Assembly: GCF_018860155.1 (NCBI RefSeq)
Contig: NZ_JAHKNI010000020.1
Location: 1 to 64,000, forward strand
From: Nocardia albiluteola
GTDB taxonomy: Bacteria > Actinomycetota > Actinomycetes > Mycobacteriales > Mycobacteriaceae
Direction: 5' to 3'
Length of the DNA stretch: 64,000 nt
Each line of letters starts with the position of its first letter. Position 1 is the first letter of the stretch. Below are positions 1 to 8,764 of the stretch, in pieces. The notes beneath the pieces were generated by a model. That model made no database searches. It saw nothing but the letters and a program-made list of their open reading frames with translations, and had not been told where the DNA came from. Both the position numbers and the translations under genes were made by a program.

Positions 1-270
1 ACGAACACATCCGGTTTACGAGCCACCGGCACCACCTCCACCGGCAGCATCGCCGGTCACCGGCCGATGATCAACCCGCCACCCCGACTGCGGGTTTCAG
101 CATCAACCTTTCAGGACACGGCACTAGACATTCAGGATGCAGTGATCAACGGGATCCTGTGACCAACCTCACGATATTTGTCCGGAATCAACATCAGCGA
201 TAAATTTCGGCGCCTCCCGCCGTCCTCATAGCAGGCACAGAGCCACCACGACCGATCCCAGGAGCATTCG
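1..270. other. Left edge, no gene supported
   Basis: A frame on the plus strand is open from base 1 to a TGA near base 162, but its peptide has no recognisable family signature and its start lies outside the window. The rest is the upstream region of the first gene, with a good ribosome binding site (AGGAG) about 8 bases before the ATG at 271. Confidence 0.4.
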
Positions 271-876
271 ATGCGCAAGATCACCGCCGGCCTGTTCATC
301 TCCCTCGACGGTGTCGTCGAGGATCCGCAGGACTGGCACTTCCCCTACTTCAACGACGAGATGGGCGAGGCCGTGCAGGGCCAGATGGGCACCGCCGACA
401 CCATGCTCTTCGGCAACACCACCTACCAGGGTTTCGCGGGCGCCTGGCCCGAGCGCGAGGCCGCAGGCGGCCCGGACGCCGAGATGGCCAAGCATTTCGG
501 CGATATCCGCAAGATCGTGGTGTCGCGCGGCAAGCTCGAATTCACCTGGCGCAACTCCGAGCAGCTCGAGGGCGACCTGATCGAGGCGGTGACCGCGTTG
601 AAGCAGACCGAGGGCGGGGACATCGGCCTGTCCGGCTCGGTGTCGGTGGTCCGCCAGCTGCTGAACGCGGGCCTGATCGACGAGCTGCACCTGCTCGTGC
701 ACCCCATCGCGATGCGCAAGGGCACGCGCCTGTTCGACGAGGCGGACACCCCGCTGCCGCTCGAGCTGCTGCGCTCGGCCACCTTCAAGACCGGTGTGGT
801 GCACACCGTGTACGGGCCGGGCAAGGCGCGCGAGGGCGGCTACGAGCAGGCTCGCGAGCACCTGACCCAGGCCTGA
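271..876 (+). CDS. Dihydrofolate reductase family protein (RibD C-terminal domain)
   Basis: The 201-residue product has the DHFR/RibD-C fold signature: an N-terminal strand MRKITAGLFISLDGVVEDP, a central DTMLFGNTTYQGFAGAWP segment, and a GLSGSVSVVRQLL segment followed by IDELHLLVHPIAMRKGTRLF. These cytosolic NAD(P)H-binding proteins are widespread in actinobacteria and only some reduce folate or flavin precursors, so the substrate is unknown. The ATG follows AGGAG at good spacing. The gene stands alone and converges on the ABC-F gene. No folate or riboflavin gene is next to it, so a true DHFR role is unlikely. Confidence 0.85.
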   Translation: MRKITAGLFISLDGVVEDPQDWHFPYFNDEMGEAVQGQMGTADTMLFGNTTYQGFAGAWPEREAAGGPDAEMAKHFGDIRKIVVSRGKLEFTWRNSEQLEGDLIEAVTALKQTEGGDIGLSGSVSVVRQLLNAGLIDELHLLVHPIAMRKGTRLFDEADTPLPLELLRSATFKTGVVHTVYGPGKAREGGYEQAREHLTQA

Positions 877-955
877 TGGGCGCTGTCGGCGAAGCCGTCC
901 GCAGACCGCGCATGGCCGGAGCGAATGCGGAGGTACGCCGACCGGCCCGGAGCAC

Positions 956-2587
956 CTAGGCGAGCTGGATGAGCTCCAGGTAGTCCTCGGACCAGTGGTC
1001 CTCGGTGCCGTCGGGGAGCATGATCACCCGTTCCGGGTTCAGCGCCTCGGCCGCGCCCGGATCGTGGGTCACCAGCACCACCGCGCCCGCATAGCTGCGC
1101 AGCGCGTCCAGGACCTGCTCGCGCGAGACGGGATCCAGGTTGTTGGTCGGCTCGTCGAGCAGCAGCACGTTCGCCGCCGAGGAGACCAGCCCGGCCAGCG
1201 CCAGGCGGGTCTTCTCACCGCCGGATAGGGTGCCGGCGGGCTGTTCGAGCTGGGGGCCGGAGAACATGAAGGCGCCCAGCAGGCTGCGCAGTTCCTGCTC
1301 CCCCGCGTCCGGGGAGGCATGCCGGATGTTGTCCCACACCGACGCGTTGTCGTCCAGGGTGTCGTGCTCCTGGGCGAAGTAGCCGACCTTCAGGCCGCGG
1401 CCCGGCTCCACCCCGCCCGCGGTCGGAGTCTCCACTCCCGCAAGCAGTTTCAGCATCGTCGTCTTACCGGCGCCATTGAGGCCGAGCACGACGACGCGGC
1501 TGCCGCGGTCGACGGCGAAGCTGACGCCGGTGAAGATCTCCAGCGAGCCGTACAGCTTGGTGAGGTCCTTGACCATCAGCGGGGTGCGGCTGCAGGCGGC
1601 GGGCTCGGGGAACTTGATCCGGGCGACCTTGTCGGCCACGCGCACGTCGTCCAGCTCGGCCAGCAGCCGGTCCGCCCGGCGCACCATCTGATGTGCCGCG
1701 GCGGCTTTGGTCGCCTTCGCGCCGAGCTTGGCCGCCTGCTGGCGCAGGGCGCCGGCCTTCTTCTCGGCGTTGGCGCGCTCGCGCACCCGGCGCTGCTCGT
1801 CGGTGGCGCGGGCGTCGAGATACTTCTTCCAGCCCATGTTGTAGACGTCGGCCTCGCCGCGCACCGCGTCGAGGAACCAGACCTTGTTGACGACGTCGGC
1901 GAGCAGATCGACGTCGTGGGAGATCACGATGAGCCCGCCGTCGTGGTTCTGCAGGAACCCGCGCAGCCAGGTGATGGAGTCGGCGTCGAGGTGGTTGGTG
2001 GGCTCGTCCAGTAGCAGTGTGCGGTCACTGCGGCCGCCGGAGCCGTCCGAGGCCGAGAACAGGATGCGCGCCAGCTCGACGCGGCGGCGCTGACCTCCGG
2101 ACAGCGTGCGCAACTGGGTGCCGAGCACCCGGTCGGGCAGGCCGAGGCTGTTGCAGATGCGGGCGGCTTCGCTCTCGGCCACATAGCCGCCCAGCGCCGA
2201 GAAGCGGTCCTCGAGATTGCCGTACTTGCGCACCGCCTTCTCCCGCTCGGCCTCGTCGACGACTTCGGCCATCAGCGCCTGCTGCTTCTCCATATCGCGA
2301 ATCAGCGTGTCCAGGCCGCGCGCGGACAGCACCCGGTCGCGCGCGAGCACGTCGAGATTGCCCTCGCGCGGATCCTGCGGCAGATAGCCGATCTCGCCGG
2401 ACCGGGTGACGGTGCCCGCGTAGGGCTCGCCCTCGCCCGCCAGGATGCGCAGCGTCGTGGTCTTGCCGGCGCCGTTGCGCCCGACCAGCCCGATCCGGTC
2501 TCCGGCCTGCACGCGCAGGGCCGAACCCGACGCGGTCAGCAGGGTGCGGATTCCGGCCCGGACCTCCAGGTCGGTCGCGGTGATCAC
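956..2587 (-). CDS. ABC-F family ATP-binding protein (ribosome-associated)
   Basis: The product is a 543-residue soluble protein with two ABC domains and no membrane segments, as in ABC-F translation factors and antibiotic-target-protection proteins. Walker A motifs are GRNGAGKTT and GLNGAGKTT, signatures LSGGQRRRVELAR and LSGGEKTRLALAG, and Walker B motifs LLLDEPTNHLD and LLLDEPTNNLD. The two domains are joined by a charged helical linker rich in Arg, Lys and Ala. The GTG at 2587 was chosen because GAGGAG lies just upstream; a longer frame reaches 2647 but lacks a ribosome binding site. It resembles mycobacterial Rv1473-type proteins, which are linked to macrolide tolerance. That drug link is inferred from family only. 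Confidence 0.88.
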   Translation of the reverse strand: MITATDLEVRAGIRTLLTASGSALRVQAGDRIGLVGRNGAGKTTTLRILAGEGEPYAGTVTRSGEIGYLPQDPREGNLDVLARDRVLSARGLDTLIRDMEKQQALMAEVVDEAEREKAVRKYGNLEDRFSALGGYVAESEAARICNSLGLPDRVLGTQLRTLSGGQRRRVELARILFSASDGSGGRSDRTLLLDEPTNHLDADSITWLRGFLQNHDGGLIVISHDVDLLADVVNKVWFLDAVRGEADVYNMGWKKYLDARATDEQRRVRERANAEKKAGALRQQAAKLGAKATKAAAAHQMVRRADRLLAELDDVRVADKVARIKFPEPAACSRTPLMVKDLTKLYGSLEIFTGVSFAVDRGSRVVVLGLNGAGKTTMLKLLAGVETPTAGGVEPGRGLKVGYFAQEHDTLDDNASVWDNIRHASPDAGEQELRSLLGAFMFSGPQLEQPAGTLSGGEKTRLALAGLVSSAANVLLLDEPTNNLDPVSREQVLDALRSYAGAVVLVTHDPGAAEALNPERVIMLPDGTEDHWSEDYLELIQLA

Positions 2588-2640
2588 AACAAGTCTCCTC
2601 AGCAGAAGCGGGTGGGTGGTTCGAGTGTGGGCAGCACCTA

Positions 2641-2661
2641 CACACAAGAACCACCGATTTT
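2641..2661 (-). promoter_or_regulatory. Possible WhiB7-type AT-rich promoter box before the ABC-F gene
   Basis: Read toward the ABC-F gene, the sequence begins AAAATCGGTGGTTC and ends about 54 bases before the GTG start. From memory this resembles the AT-rich box just upstream of the -35 element in WhiB7-activated promoters, and ABC-F genes are typical WhiB7 targets. The -35 and -10 hexamers are not clear, so this is a candidate only. Confidence 0.35.
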
Positions 2662-2879
2662 ACGCATCCTCCGCACGCGCCGCCGTAACCGAGACCACTA
2701 CGGGCGGATGATCCCGCCCGATCCGTCCAGGCGACGCCGACGCGACCGGGCGGGCCGCCGGAGACCGCGCTCCGGCCGGCCGTGTCGTCGAGTCCGTCCT
2801 CGCGGGCACCTTCGATCGGTCGGCGAGGGATACCTGCCCGGCCGCGCGACAATGCGGAATCCGGGAACCTACCGCGAAT

Positions 2880-3293
2880 TCAGAAATTGAACAGCGGTCC
2901 GGTAATCGTCAGTCCGAGATTGCTCACGTGGGCGAAGAAAGCGAACAGCATGAACGCCGCACCGGCCAGGCCGATGTCCTTGTTGAACGACACCATCTCC
3001 ATCTGCTTGGCCTGTGCGTCCTGCTCCTTCCAGAACGGGTGCATCAGGAACGCGGTCGGCACGAGGAAGATGACCAGCAGCAGGGAGCCCAGGTCGGCCC
3101 ACACCCCCAGCAGCACGCTCAGCCCGCCGAGCAGCAGCAGTACCCCGGCACCGAGCACCGCCAGGCCCGCCACCGGGACGCCCTTGGACTGCGCGTACTG
3201 CGCCATCTGCTCGCGCTGAGCGAAATGACCGAACGCCGATCCGAGAAACAGCAGAGCGAACAGAATCCGCCCGATCAGCACCACTACGTCCAT
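2880..3293 (-). CDS. DoxX family membrane protein
   Basis: This 137-residue membrane protein has four hydrophobic helices, at about residues 3-20, 47-65, 70-88 and 112-130. It has the DoxX features: an N-terminal GRILFALLFLGSAFGHF segment, and PTAFLMHPFWKE before the last helix. DoxX proteins are often tied to thiol or redox stress complexes, but no sulfurtransferase or superoxide dismutase gene is nearby. The ATG at 3293 follows AAAGGAGAT, which decides the start over a longer open frame reaching 3617. It appears to be a single-gene unit. Confidence 0.87.
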   Translation of the reverse strand: MDVVVLIGRILFALLFLGSAFGHFAQREQMAQYAQSKGVPVAGLAVLGAGVLLLLGGLSVLLGVWADLGSLLLVIFLVPTAFLMHPFWKEQDAQAKQMEMVSFNKDIGLAGAAFMLFAFFAHVSNLGLTITGPLFNF

Positions 3294-3496
3294 TGTCCCG
3301 ATCTCCTTTGTCGATTCCGCCGAAACAAGTAGGTGACATGGAAACCAACCACGGGTGTAGCACGGGCATTCCCTCGACTCGCCGAATTCCGAATAACGTT
3401 CCCGCCCGGTTTCGGCGGGGGGCAGCGCGGGTGCTCGCCGAAGAAGGCGAACACCCGCCGGCAGGCGTCCGCCGCGGCGTCCTCGTTCTCTCGAAA

Positions 3497-4363
3497 CTAT
3501 CGCGCGTCGGCCTGAATCGCCTGCCGGTAGCGTTCGGACAGCATCGGCGGGAATCCCAAGTCGGCCTCCATCACGCGAATCGCCAACGGAGAGCCCAGAG
3601 TCCGCAGTCTTTCGCACCCGCTCTCACCGATCGCTTCGTACGGAAATACCGCCAGTTCGTCGGTGCGGCGCTCGATGACCTCGCGTCGTGCGGTGCCGTG
3701 CACGCTCAGCGCGATGTCGTCCTCGACCAGCCATCCCCGCTCGCGGAGCGCGGCCACCCCCGCCGCCCAGCCCTCTTCGCTCCAGGATCGGCTGATACGC
3801 AGGACTTCCGGCGCGATCTCGCCTGTGGCGCTGTGGGTGATGAGGGCTTCGATCCCGCTCAACCCCTCGGTCAGCAGTAGTGCGACATGCCCGTCACCGC
3901 GAAACTCCCGGAGCAGCGACTGCGCATGCCACAACACCAGATGCGGTTCCTCGGGCCACGGTAGCGCCGCGTGGGCCGCGAACAACGGCCGACCCTGCGG
4001 TCGCTCGCAGGCACGCACGGCGGCACGCCGAGCCAGCTCCGCGGCCTCCTGCACCTCGGGTCCGGCAACGTCGGCGCCCCAGGCCTGGCGCAGCGACCGA
4101 TCGACAGCTTCCAGACGAGCCCGCAGGATGTCGGAAGGAGGAGCGATGTCCCAGGCGGCAGGCATCACCGCGTGCACCGCGGCCGGGTTGAAGTTGAAGA
4201 AGGTCGCGATGGTGACCTCGGCGGGGACCACACCCAGAGCGGCTGACCGGGAGGCGAAATACATCATTCGCGGATCGGTCATGCCCAGCTCCCGATACAT
4301 CTCGGGGCCGTGTGGGGAGAAGTAGATCATGCCGTGCACCGGTTCGAGGGTGCGGAAGGTCAT
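3497..4363 (-). CDS. SCO6745 family protein
   Basis: About 288 residues. The sequence opens with EPVHGMIYFSPHG and continues with a YFASRSAALG segment, then long Ala/Arg-rich helices and a C-terminal winged-helix-like part (RGWLVEDDIALSVHG), as in the actinobacterial SCO6745 family. The function of that family is unknown to me. The start is uncertain: ATG 4363 gives the conserved N-terminus but has no clear ribosome binding site, and the frame extends to a TTG at 4429. It lies tail-to-head downstream of a TetR gene on the same strand, about 110 bases away. Confidence 0.7.
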   Translation of the reverse strand: MTFRTLEPVHGMIYFSPHGPEMYRELGMTDPRMMYFASRSAALGVVPAEVTIATFFNFNPAAVHAVMPAAWDIAPPSDILRARLEAVDRSLRQAWGADVAGPEVQEAAELARRAAVRACERPQGRPLFAAHAALPWPEEPHLVLWHAQSLLREFRGDGHVALLLTEGLSGIEALITHSATGEIAPEVLRISRSWSEEGWAAGVAALRERGWLVEDDIALSVHGTARREVIERRTDELAVFPYEAIGESGCERLRTLGSPLAIRVMEADLGFPPMLSERYRQAIQADAR

Positions 4364-4474
4364 TCTGGCGTTGTGCGGGGAAACCGTGCTCACATCACGT
4401 ATGTTTCCCGAATCCGATGTCAGCTTCAAGAGCTCGCGCGGAGTTCCCGGGATCGAAGACCTCAGCGGCGGAAC

Positions 4475-5074
4475 CTATTTGCGCGCGCCGACGATCCGCA
4501 ACGCGAGATCCACGTAGTAGTCACCGATCTCCTCCGGCGAGGCCGGACCGTCCTCGCGATACCAGCGGGCCAGGTCGATGCCCAGCGACAGCAACGCCAC
4601 CGCCGCCAGGTGCGGATTCGGATTGTCGAAGACGCCCGCCGAGACACCGCGCTCGATCAGCTGCCGGATCTCGGCGTCGATGATGTGCCGGATCTCCTTG
4701 ATCTCGCGCTGATGCTCGGGACTGAGCGCATTGAGCTCGTAGTTGATGACACGGGCGACGGTGTGCGCGCGGGCGTGATGGATAACGAATTCCCGTACGA
4801 CCGCCACCAATTGCTCGACCGGATCTTCCGAGAAGCCCATGGCTTCTCGAATGCGCTCCAAGGTATTCAGGTGCCCGGTGTGCGAGATCTGATAGAGCAG
4901 TTCCTCCTTGGAGCGATGATGCACATAGATGGCCGCAGTGCTCAGCCCCGCGATCGAGGTGATGTCACGGGTCGTCGAACCGTGGAACCCACGCTCGGCG
5001 AAGGCGATGACGGCAGCCTCCAGTAGCCGGGCCCGCGTCTCGTCCGCGCGCGAGCGATCCTCTGATTCGGTCAC
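4475..5074 (-). CDS. TetR family transcriptional regulator
   Basis: A 199-residue regulator with an N-terminal TetR helix-turn-helix (RARLLEAAVIAFAERGFHG, then TTRDITSIAGLSTAAIYVHH) and a helical ligand-binding domain ending in RWYREDGPASPEEIGDYYVDL, a tail common in lipid-responsive actinobacterial TetRs. GTG 5074 gives the usual family length; the frame extends to a GTG at 5158 without a better ribosome site. It is divergent from the HAD hydrolase gene, and the shared gap holds palindrome A, so it is one of three candidates for the protein that binds that operator. Confidence 0.88.
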   Translation of the reverse strand: MTESEDRSRADETRARLLEAAVIAFAERGFHGSTTRDITSIAGLSTAAIYVHHRSKEELLYQISHTGHLNTLERIREAMGFSEDPVEQLVAVVREFVIHHARAHTVARVINYELNALSPEHQREIKEIRHIIDAEIRQLIERGVSAGVFDNPNPHLAAVALLSLGIDLARWYREDGPASPEEIGDYYVDLALRIVGARK

Positions 5075-5173
5075 CCGGACAGTCTCGCATTCGTCCGCCC
5101 GACATCTGTCGCCGGCGCGGTCGCCGCTATCGAACGATACCGGGAAGCCCCCGCTCACAGACCCAAGTCCGTA

Positions 5174-5197
5174 TTGAAGTTGAACTCAGGTTCACAT
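5174..5197 (+). promoter_or_regulatory. Shared palindromic operator, copy A
   Basis: The left arm is TTGAAGTTGA and the right arm is TCAGGTTCAC after a two-base centre, close to the consensus TTGAANYTGA / TCARNTTCAA. It lies between the divergent tetR (4475-5074) and HAD hydrolase (5234) genes. Four more copies precede other units of this locus. Confidence 0.75.
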
Positions 5198-5233
5198 ATG
5201 CTCGGAACGAAGGATCTTGCGGAAGGGAAATCC

Positions 5234-5896
5234 ATGACCACTCCCACACCCGATTCGCCCGCCGGCAACGGCACGCCCACCGCGGTGCTGTTCGATTTCG
5301 GCGGTGTCCTGACCTCCAGTGTCTTCGAGGCCTTCGAACAGCTCGGCGCCTCGCTCGGCTGCGATCCCCGGCTGCCGCTGCGCCTGCTCGCCGAGGACCC
5401 CGCCGCGCGGGCGCTGCTGGTCGAGCACGAGGAGGGGCGAATCGCCGAAGCGGAGTTCGAACGCGGCTTCGCGGCGTGCCTGCGATCGCACGGCGTGGAT
5501 GCGGACGCCACCGGACTTGTCCGCCGCATGCAGTCCAATCTGCGGGCCGACACCGACATGATCCGGCTGGCAGCCGAGGTCCGGGCAGCCGGTTTCCGGG
5601 TCGGACTGCTGTCGAATTCGCTCGGCGACGACTGCTACGCCGGTTTCGACCTCGAGGCCATGTTCGATGCCGTGACCATCTCCGGCCGGATCGGAGTGCG
5701 GAAACCGTCACAGCGGGCGTACATGATTGCCTGTGCCAGTTTGGATTCCGAACCGCGAGACACCGTGATGGTCGACGATCTGCGGCAGAACGTCGCGGCA
5801 GCCGAGCGTGCGGGACTCACCGGATTGCTGCATCGCGAGGCGCCCGATACCGCCGAGCGACTATGGGGCGCACTGGGGATGCGCCGCTCCTGCTGA
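5234..5896 (+). CDS. HAD-IA family hydrolase (ACAD10 / epoxide-hydrolase N-domain type)
   Basis: The 220-residue product has HAD motif I (AVLFDFGGVLTSS, nucleophile Asp), motif II (LLSNS), motif III Lys in GRIGVRKPSQRAY, and motif IV MVDDLRQNVAAAERAG. The residue two after the nucleophile, usually Asp, is Gly, as in several members of this subgroup. The same domain begins animal ACAD10 and soluble epoxide hydrolase. Here it shares an operator with a separate APH-type kinase and ACAD11-like dehydrogenase, which suggests it works on the same phosphorylated intermediates. ATG 5234 follows GGAAGGG. Confidence 0.85.
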   Translation: MTTPTPDSPAGNGTPTAVLFDFGGVLTSSVFEAFEQLGASLGCDPRLPLRLLAEDPAARALLVEHEEGRIAEAEFERGFAACLRSHGVDADATGLVRRMQSNLRADTDMIRLAAEVRAAGFRVGLLSNSLGDDCYAGFDLEAMFDAVTISGRIGVRKPSQRAYMIACASLDSEPRDTVMVDDLRQNVAAAERAGLTGLLHREAPDTAERLWGALGMRRSC

Positions 5897-5963
5897 CCTA
5901 TCTCGAGTGCCGGAGCCTCTGCCAGGTCGGCGTCGACTGAAAGAGATCGCCGGACGAACGAAG

Positions 5964-5993
5964 GAGACCCCGCACCGTGTGGTGCGGGGTCTC
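5964..5993. terminator. Strong hairpin terminator, probably bidirectional
   Basis: GAGACCCCGCACC pairs perfectly with GGTGCGGGGTCTC across a GTGT loop: a 13-bp stem with a 4-base loop. It sits between the converging HAD hydrolase and MDR oxidoreductase genes. There is no long U tract, which is common for actinobacterial terminators. Confidence 0.88.
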
Positions 5994-6026
5994 TTGGTCG
6001 TTCAGCGGTTGCGCACGTTGGGCCGA

Positions 6027-7028
6027 TCAGAGTGCGAGCACCAGTTTTCCGGTGTTGCCGCCGGTGAACAGCATGTTCAAGGTCCGGCCGAACTGTGCGA
6101 CGCCGCCTTGGACGACATGTTCGCGGTTCTTCAGCTTGCCCTCGGCGATCCAACCGCCAATGGCGGCAACGGCTTCGGGGTAGCGGTCGGCGTAGTCGAA
6201 GACGACGAATCCGGTCATGGACGCGCGGAACACCAGCAGCGACATGTAGCGCGATGGTCCCGGCCGCAGCTTCTCGTCGTTGTAGGCCGCGACCGCGCCG
6301 CACAGCACGATGCGAGCTCCATGACGAAGGTTGGCAAGCGCGGCGTCGAGGATGTCGCCGCCGACATTGTCGAAGTAGATGTCGATGCCCTCGGGCGCGA
6401 GGTCGCGCAGCCGGTGCAACACGTCCTCACCGCGGTAGTCGATGGCCGCGTCGAAACCGAGCTCCTCGGTGAGGATTCGGCACTTGTCAGGCCCGCCGGC
6501 GATCCCGATCACGGTCGCGCCCTTGGCCTTGGCGATCTGGCCGACGACGCTGCCGACCGCTCCGGCCGCGGCCGAGACAACCACGGTCTCACCGGCTTTC
6601 AGCTTGCCAACGTCCAGGAGGCCGAAATACGCTGTCATGCCTGGCATTCCGAGCGCGCCGAGCCAGGTGGGGCCGGGTGCGACGCCGAGGTCGATCTTCG
6701 TCACACCCTTGCCGTCGCTGACGGCGTATTCGCTGACGCCGAAGATTCCGCTGACGGCGTCGCCGACCGCGAAATCGGGATGGGTGGACTCGACGACGGT
6801 GGCGATGTCCAGCGACCGCATCACCTCGCCCAGACCGACCGGCGGGACGTAGGACCGTACGTCGTTGAGCCAGCCGCGCATGGCCGGATCGAGGGAGATG
6901 TAGTCGATCTTCACCAGGATCTCGCCGTCGCCGAGCGCGGGGAGATCCTCGGCCGTCACGTTCCAGGTATCTGCGTCGGGGAGCCCGGACGGGCGTCGCG
7001 CGAGCCGGACCTGCTGCGTTTTCGTCAT
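6027..7028 (-). CDS. NADP-dependent MDR oxidoreductase (CurA/PTGR type)
   Basis: A 333-residue zinc-free medium-chain reductase. The N-terminal part contains DYISLDPAMRGWLNDVRSYVPP, diagnostic of the leukotriene B4 dehydrogenase / CurA group, and the cofactor loop is VVSAAAGAVGSVVGQIAKAKG. The family reduces the double bond of enones and enals with NADPH. ATG 7028 was chosen, with GGAAGTGAG upstream; GTG 7040 in the same frame is possible. It follows the ABM-domain gene by about 20 bases on the same strand and is probably in one operon with that gene and the acyl-CoA dehydrogenase at 7432. Confidence 0.87.
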   Translation of the reverse strand: MTKTQQVRLARRPSGLPDADTWNVTAEDLPALGDGEILVKIDYISLDPAMRGWLNDVRSYVPPVGLGEVMRSLDIATVVESTHPDFAVGDAVSGIFGVSEYAVSDGKGVTKIDLGVAPGPTWLGALGMPGMTAYFGLLDVGKLKAGETVVVSAAAGAVGSVVGQIAKAKGATVIGIAGGPDKCRILTEELGFDAAIDYRGEDVLHRLRDLAPEGIDIYFDNVGGDILDAALANLRHGARIVLCGAVAAYNDEKLRPGPSRYMSLLVFRASMTGFVVFDYADRYPEAVAAIGGWIAEGKLKNREHVVQGGVAQFGRTLNMLFTGGNTGKLVLAL

Positions 7029-7050
7029 ACGTGCACTCACTTCCCGGTCG

Positions 7051-7374
7051 TCAGAGCGCGCCCTTTTCGGGATCGCCGGCGGGCAGCGGTTCGAAGACCA
7101 GCACCTCGGGCGCGGCCACCAGAGCGTCGGCCAAGGCGACGCCGACCTCGCGCAGAGCCGCGCCCTGACCGTGCTCGCGCAGCGCCTCCCTGGAGGCCCA
7201 CTTCTCGATCATGACGAACCGCTCGGGCTGCTCGAGCCGGCGGTGCAGTGCGTACCGCAGGCAGCCCGGCTCGGCGTGCACGGCGGGCGCGGCCGCGCGC
7301 AGGGTCTTCTCGACCAGGTCTTCCTGACCCGGCTTCGCGATCATGGTCGCCACGACGACGCAGGGATCGGCCAT
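7051..7374 (-). CDS. Antibiotic biosynthesis monooxygenase (ABM) domain protein
   Basis: A 107-residue ferredoxin-like dimer-type protein: VVVATMIAKPGQEDLVEKTLR at the start, EPGCLRYALHRRLEQPERFVMIEKW in the middle, then a helix with EALREHGQG. This is the putative quinol monooxygenase / YgiN-like subgroup, which includes cofactor-free oxygenases and proteins of no known activity. AAGGAGGAAACA precedes the ATG. It sits between the acyl-CoA dehydrogenase and the MDR reductase on one strand, suggesting co-transcription, perhaps for handling reactive carbonyls or quinones. Confidence 0.85.
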   Translation of the reverse strand: MADPCVVVATMIAKPGQEDLVEKTLRAAAPAVHAEPGCLRYALHRRLEQPERFVMIEKWASREALREHGQGAALREVGVALADALVAAPEVLVFEPLPAGDPEKGAL

Positions 7375-7431
7375 TGTTTCCTCCTTGGGTGGGTGATGTC
7401 GAAAAGTGCCGTGCGGGCCCGCCTGTGCGTG

Positions 7432-8655
7432 TCAGGCGCGCTTGCCCCAGTTCGGGTCGCGGCGACGCAGCTCCCACTGCGCGATCGAGCGCTTGTGCAC
7501 CTCGTCCGGGCCGTCGGCCAGACGCAGGGTGCGCAGGTGCGCGTACATACTGGCCAGCGGGAAGTCATCGGACACACCCCCGCCGCCGTGCACCTGAATG
7601 GCGCGATCGACCACCTTCAGCGCCACATTCGGGGCCGCGACCTTGATCGCGGCGATCTCGGTACGCGCAGCCTTGTTGCCCACGGTGTCCATCAGATACG
7701 CGGCCTTCAAGGTCAGCAGCCGCGCCATGTCGATCTCGATGCGCGCCTCGGCGATCCAATCCTGGATATTGGCCCGATTCGCCACCGGCTCACCGAAAGT
7801 CACGCGCGACTGCGCGCGGTCGATCATCAGGTCCAGGGCGCGCTCGGCCATGCCGATGGCGCGCATGCAGTGGTGGATGCGGCCCGGACCCAGCCGCGCC
7901 TGACTGATCATGAACCCGTCACCCTCACCCGCCAGCAGCGCGGTCGCGGGCACCCGCACGTTCTCGAAACTTACCTCGGCGTGGCCCTCACGGTCCTGGT
8001 AGCCGAACACCGGCAAGCCGCGCTGCACCGTCACACCCGGAGTGTCGATCGGAACGACCATCATGGACTGCCGACGATGCGTCGGCGCGCTCGGATCGGT
8101 CTTGCCCATCACGATGAGCACCTTGCAGTTCTTGTGCAAAGCGTTGGAAGTCCACCACTTCCGGCCATTGAGCACATAGTCCTCGCCGTCACGCTCCATG
8201 CGCAGCTGGATATTGGTGGCGTCCGAGCTGGCGACCGCGGGCTCGGTCATGGCGAAGGCCGAGCGGATCTCACCGTCGAGCAGCGGGCGCAACCACTGCT
8301 CCTTGTGCTCGGGCGTGCCGAACAGCGTCAGCACCTCCATGTTCCCGGTGTCGGGCGCGGCGCAGTTGGTGGCCTCCGGCGCGAGATGCGCACTGCGGCC
8401 CATGATCTCGGCCAGCGGCGCGTACTCGAGATTGGTCAGACCCGGACCCCATTCGGCGTGCGGGTGGAACAGATTCCACAGCTCCCGCTTCTTGGCCTCG
8501 GTCTTGAGCTCCTCCACGATCGGCGGCTGGAAATGCGGGTCGCCGGACTCGGCCATCTGCGCCTCGTACACCGCTTCGGCGGGGTAGATGTGCTCATCCA
8601 TGAAGGCGAGCAGCTCATCGCGATAACGCTGCGCCCGCTCGGAAATCTCGAACAT
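7432..8655 (-). CDS. Acyl-CoA dehydrogenase, ACAD11-like
   Basis: A 407-residue FAD flavoprotein with the three ACAD domains: AFAMTEPAVASSDATNI and GRKWWTSNA in the middle domain, and IQVHGGGGVSDDFPLASMYAHLRTLRLADGPDEVH at the C-terminus, quoted here in parts of a segment near residues 360-395. The GGxGVSxDxPLA and LRLADGPDEVH features are those of ACAD10/ACAD11 and related bacterial proteins rather than of ordinary straight-chain dehydrogenases. ATG 8655 follows AGGAGTG; the frame extends to 8691 without support. Palindrome B lies 50 bases upstream. It leads a unit with the ABM and MDR genes. Confidence 0.9.
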   Translation of the reverse strand: MFEISERAQRYRDELLAFMDEHIYPAEAVYEAQMAESGDPHFQPPIVEELKTEAKKRELWNLFHPHAEWGPGLTNLEYAPLAEIMGRSAHLAPEATNCAAPDTGNMEVLTLFGTPEHKEQWLRPLLDGEIRSAFAMTEPAVASSDATNIQLRMERDGEDYVLNGRKWWTSNALHKNCKVLIVMGKTDPSAPTHRRQSMMVVPIDTPGVTVQRGLPVFGYQDREGHAEVSFENVRVPATALLAGEGDGFMISQARLGPGRIHHCMRAIGMAERALDLMIDRAQSRVTFGEPVANRANIQDWIAEARIEIDMARLLTLKAAYLMDTVGNKAARTEIAAIKVAAPNVALKVVDRAIQVHGGGGVSDDFPLASMYAHLRTLRLADGPDEVHKRSIAQWELRRRDPNWGKRA

Positions 8656-8704
8656 GGTCACTCCTGGTCCATTCCGACAGTGCAGGTGCACTACTTCGCA
8701 CCGT

Positions 8705-8728
8705 ACTTGACGTTGGATTCAACTTCAA
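8705..8728 (-). promoter_or_regulatory. Shared palindromic operator, copy B
   Basis: On the minus strand the arms are TTGAAGTTGA and CCAACGTCAA around a two-base centre. The left arm matches the consensus fully and the right arm is weaker. It lies just upstream of the ACAD11-like gene that starts at 8655. Confidence 0.6.
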
Positions 8729-8764
8729 CTTTGCCGGAAAGCCGGCCTCTGACATGCCGAAACG

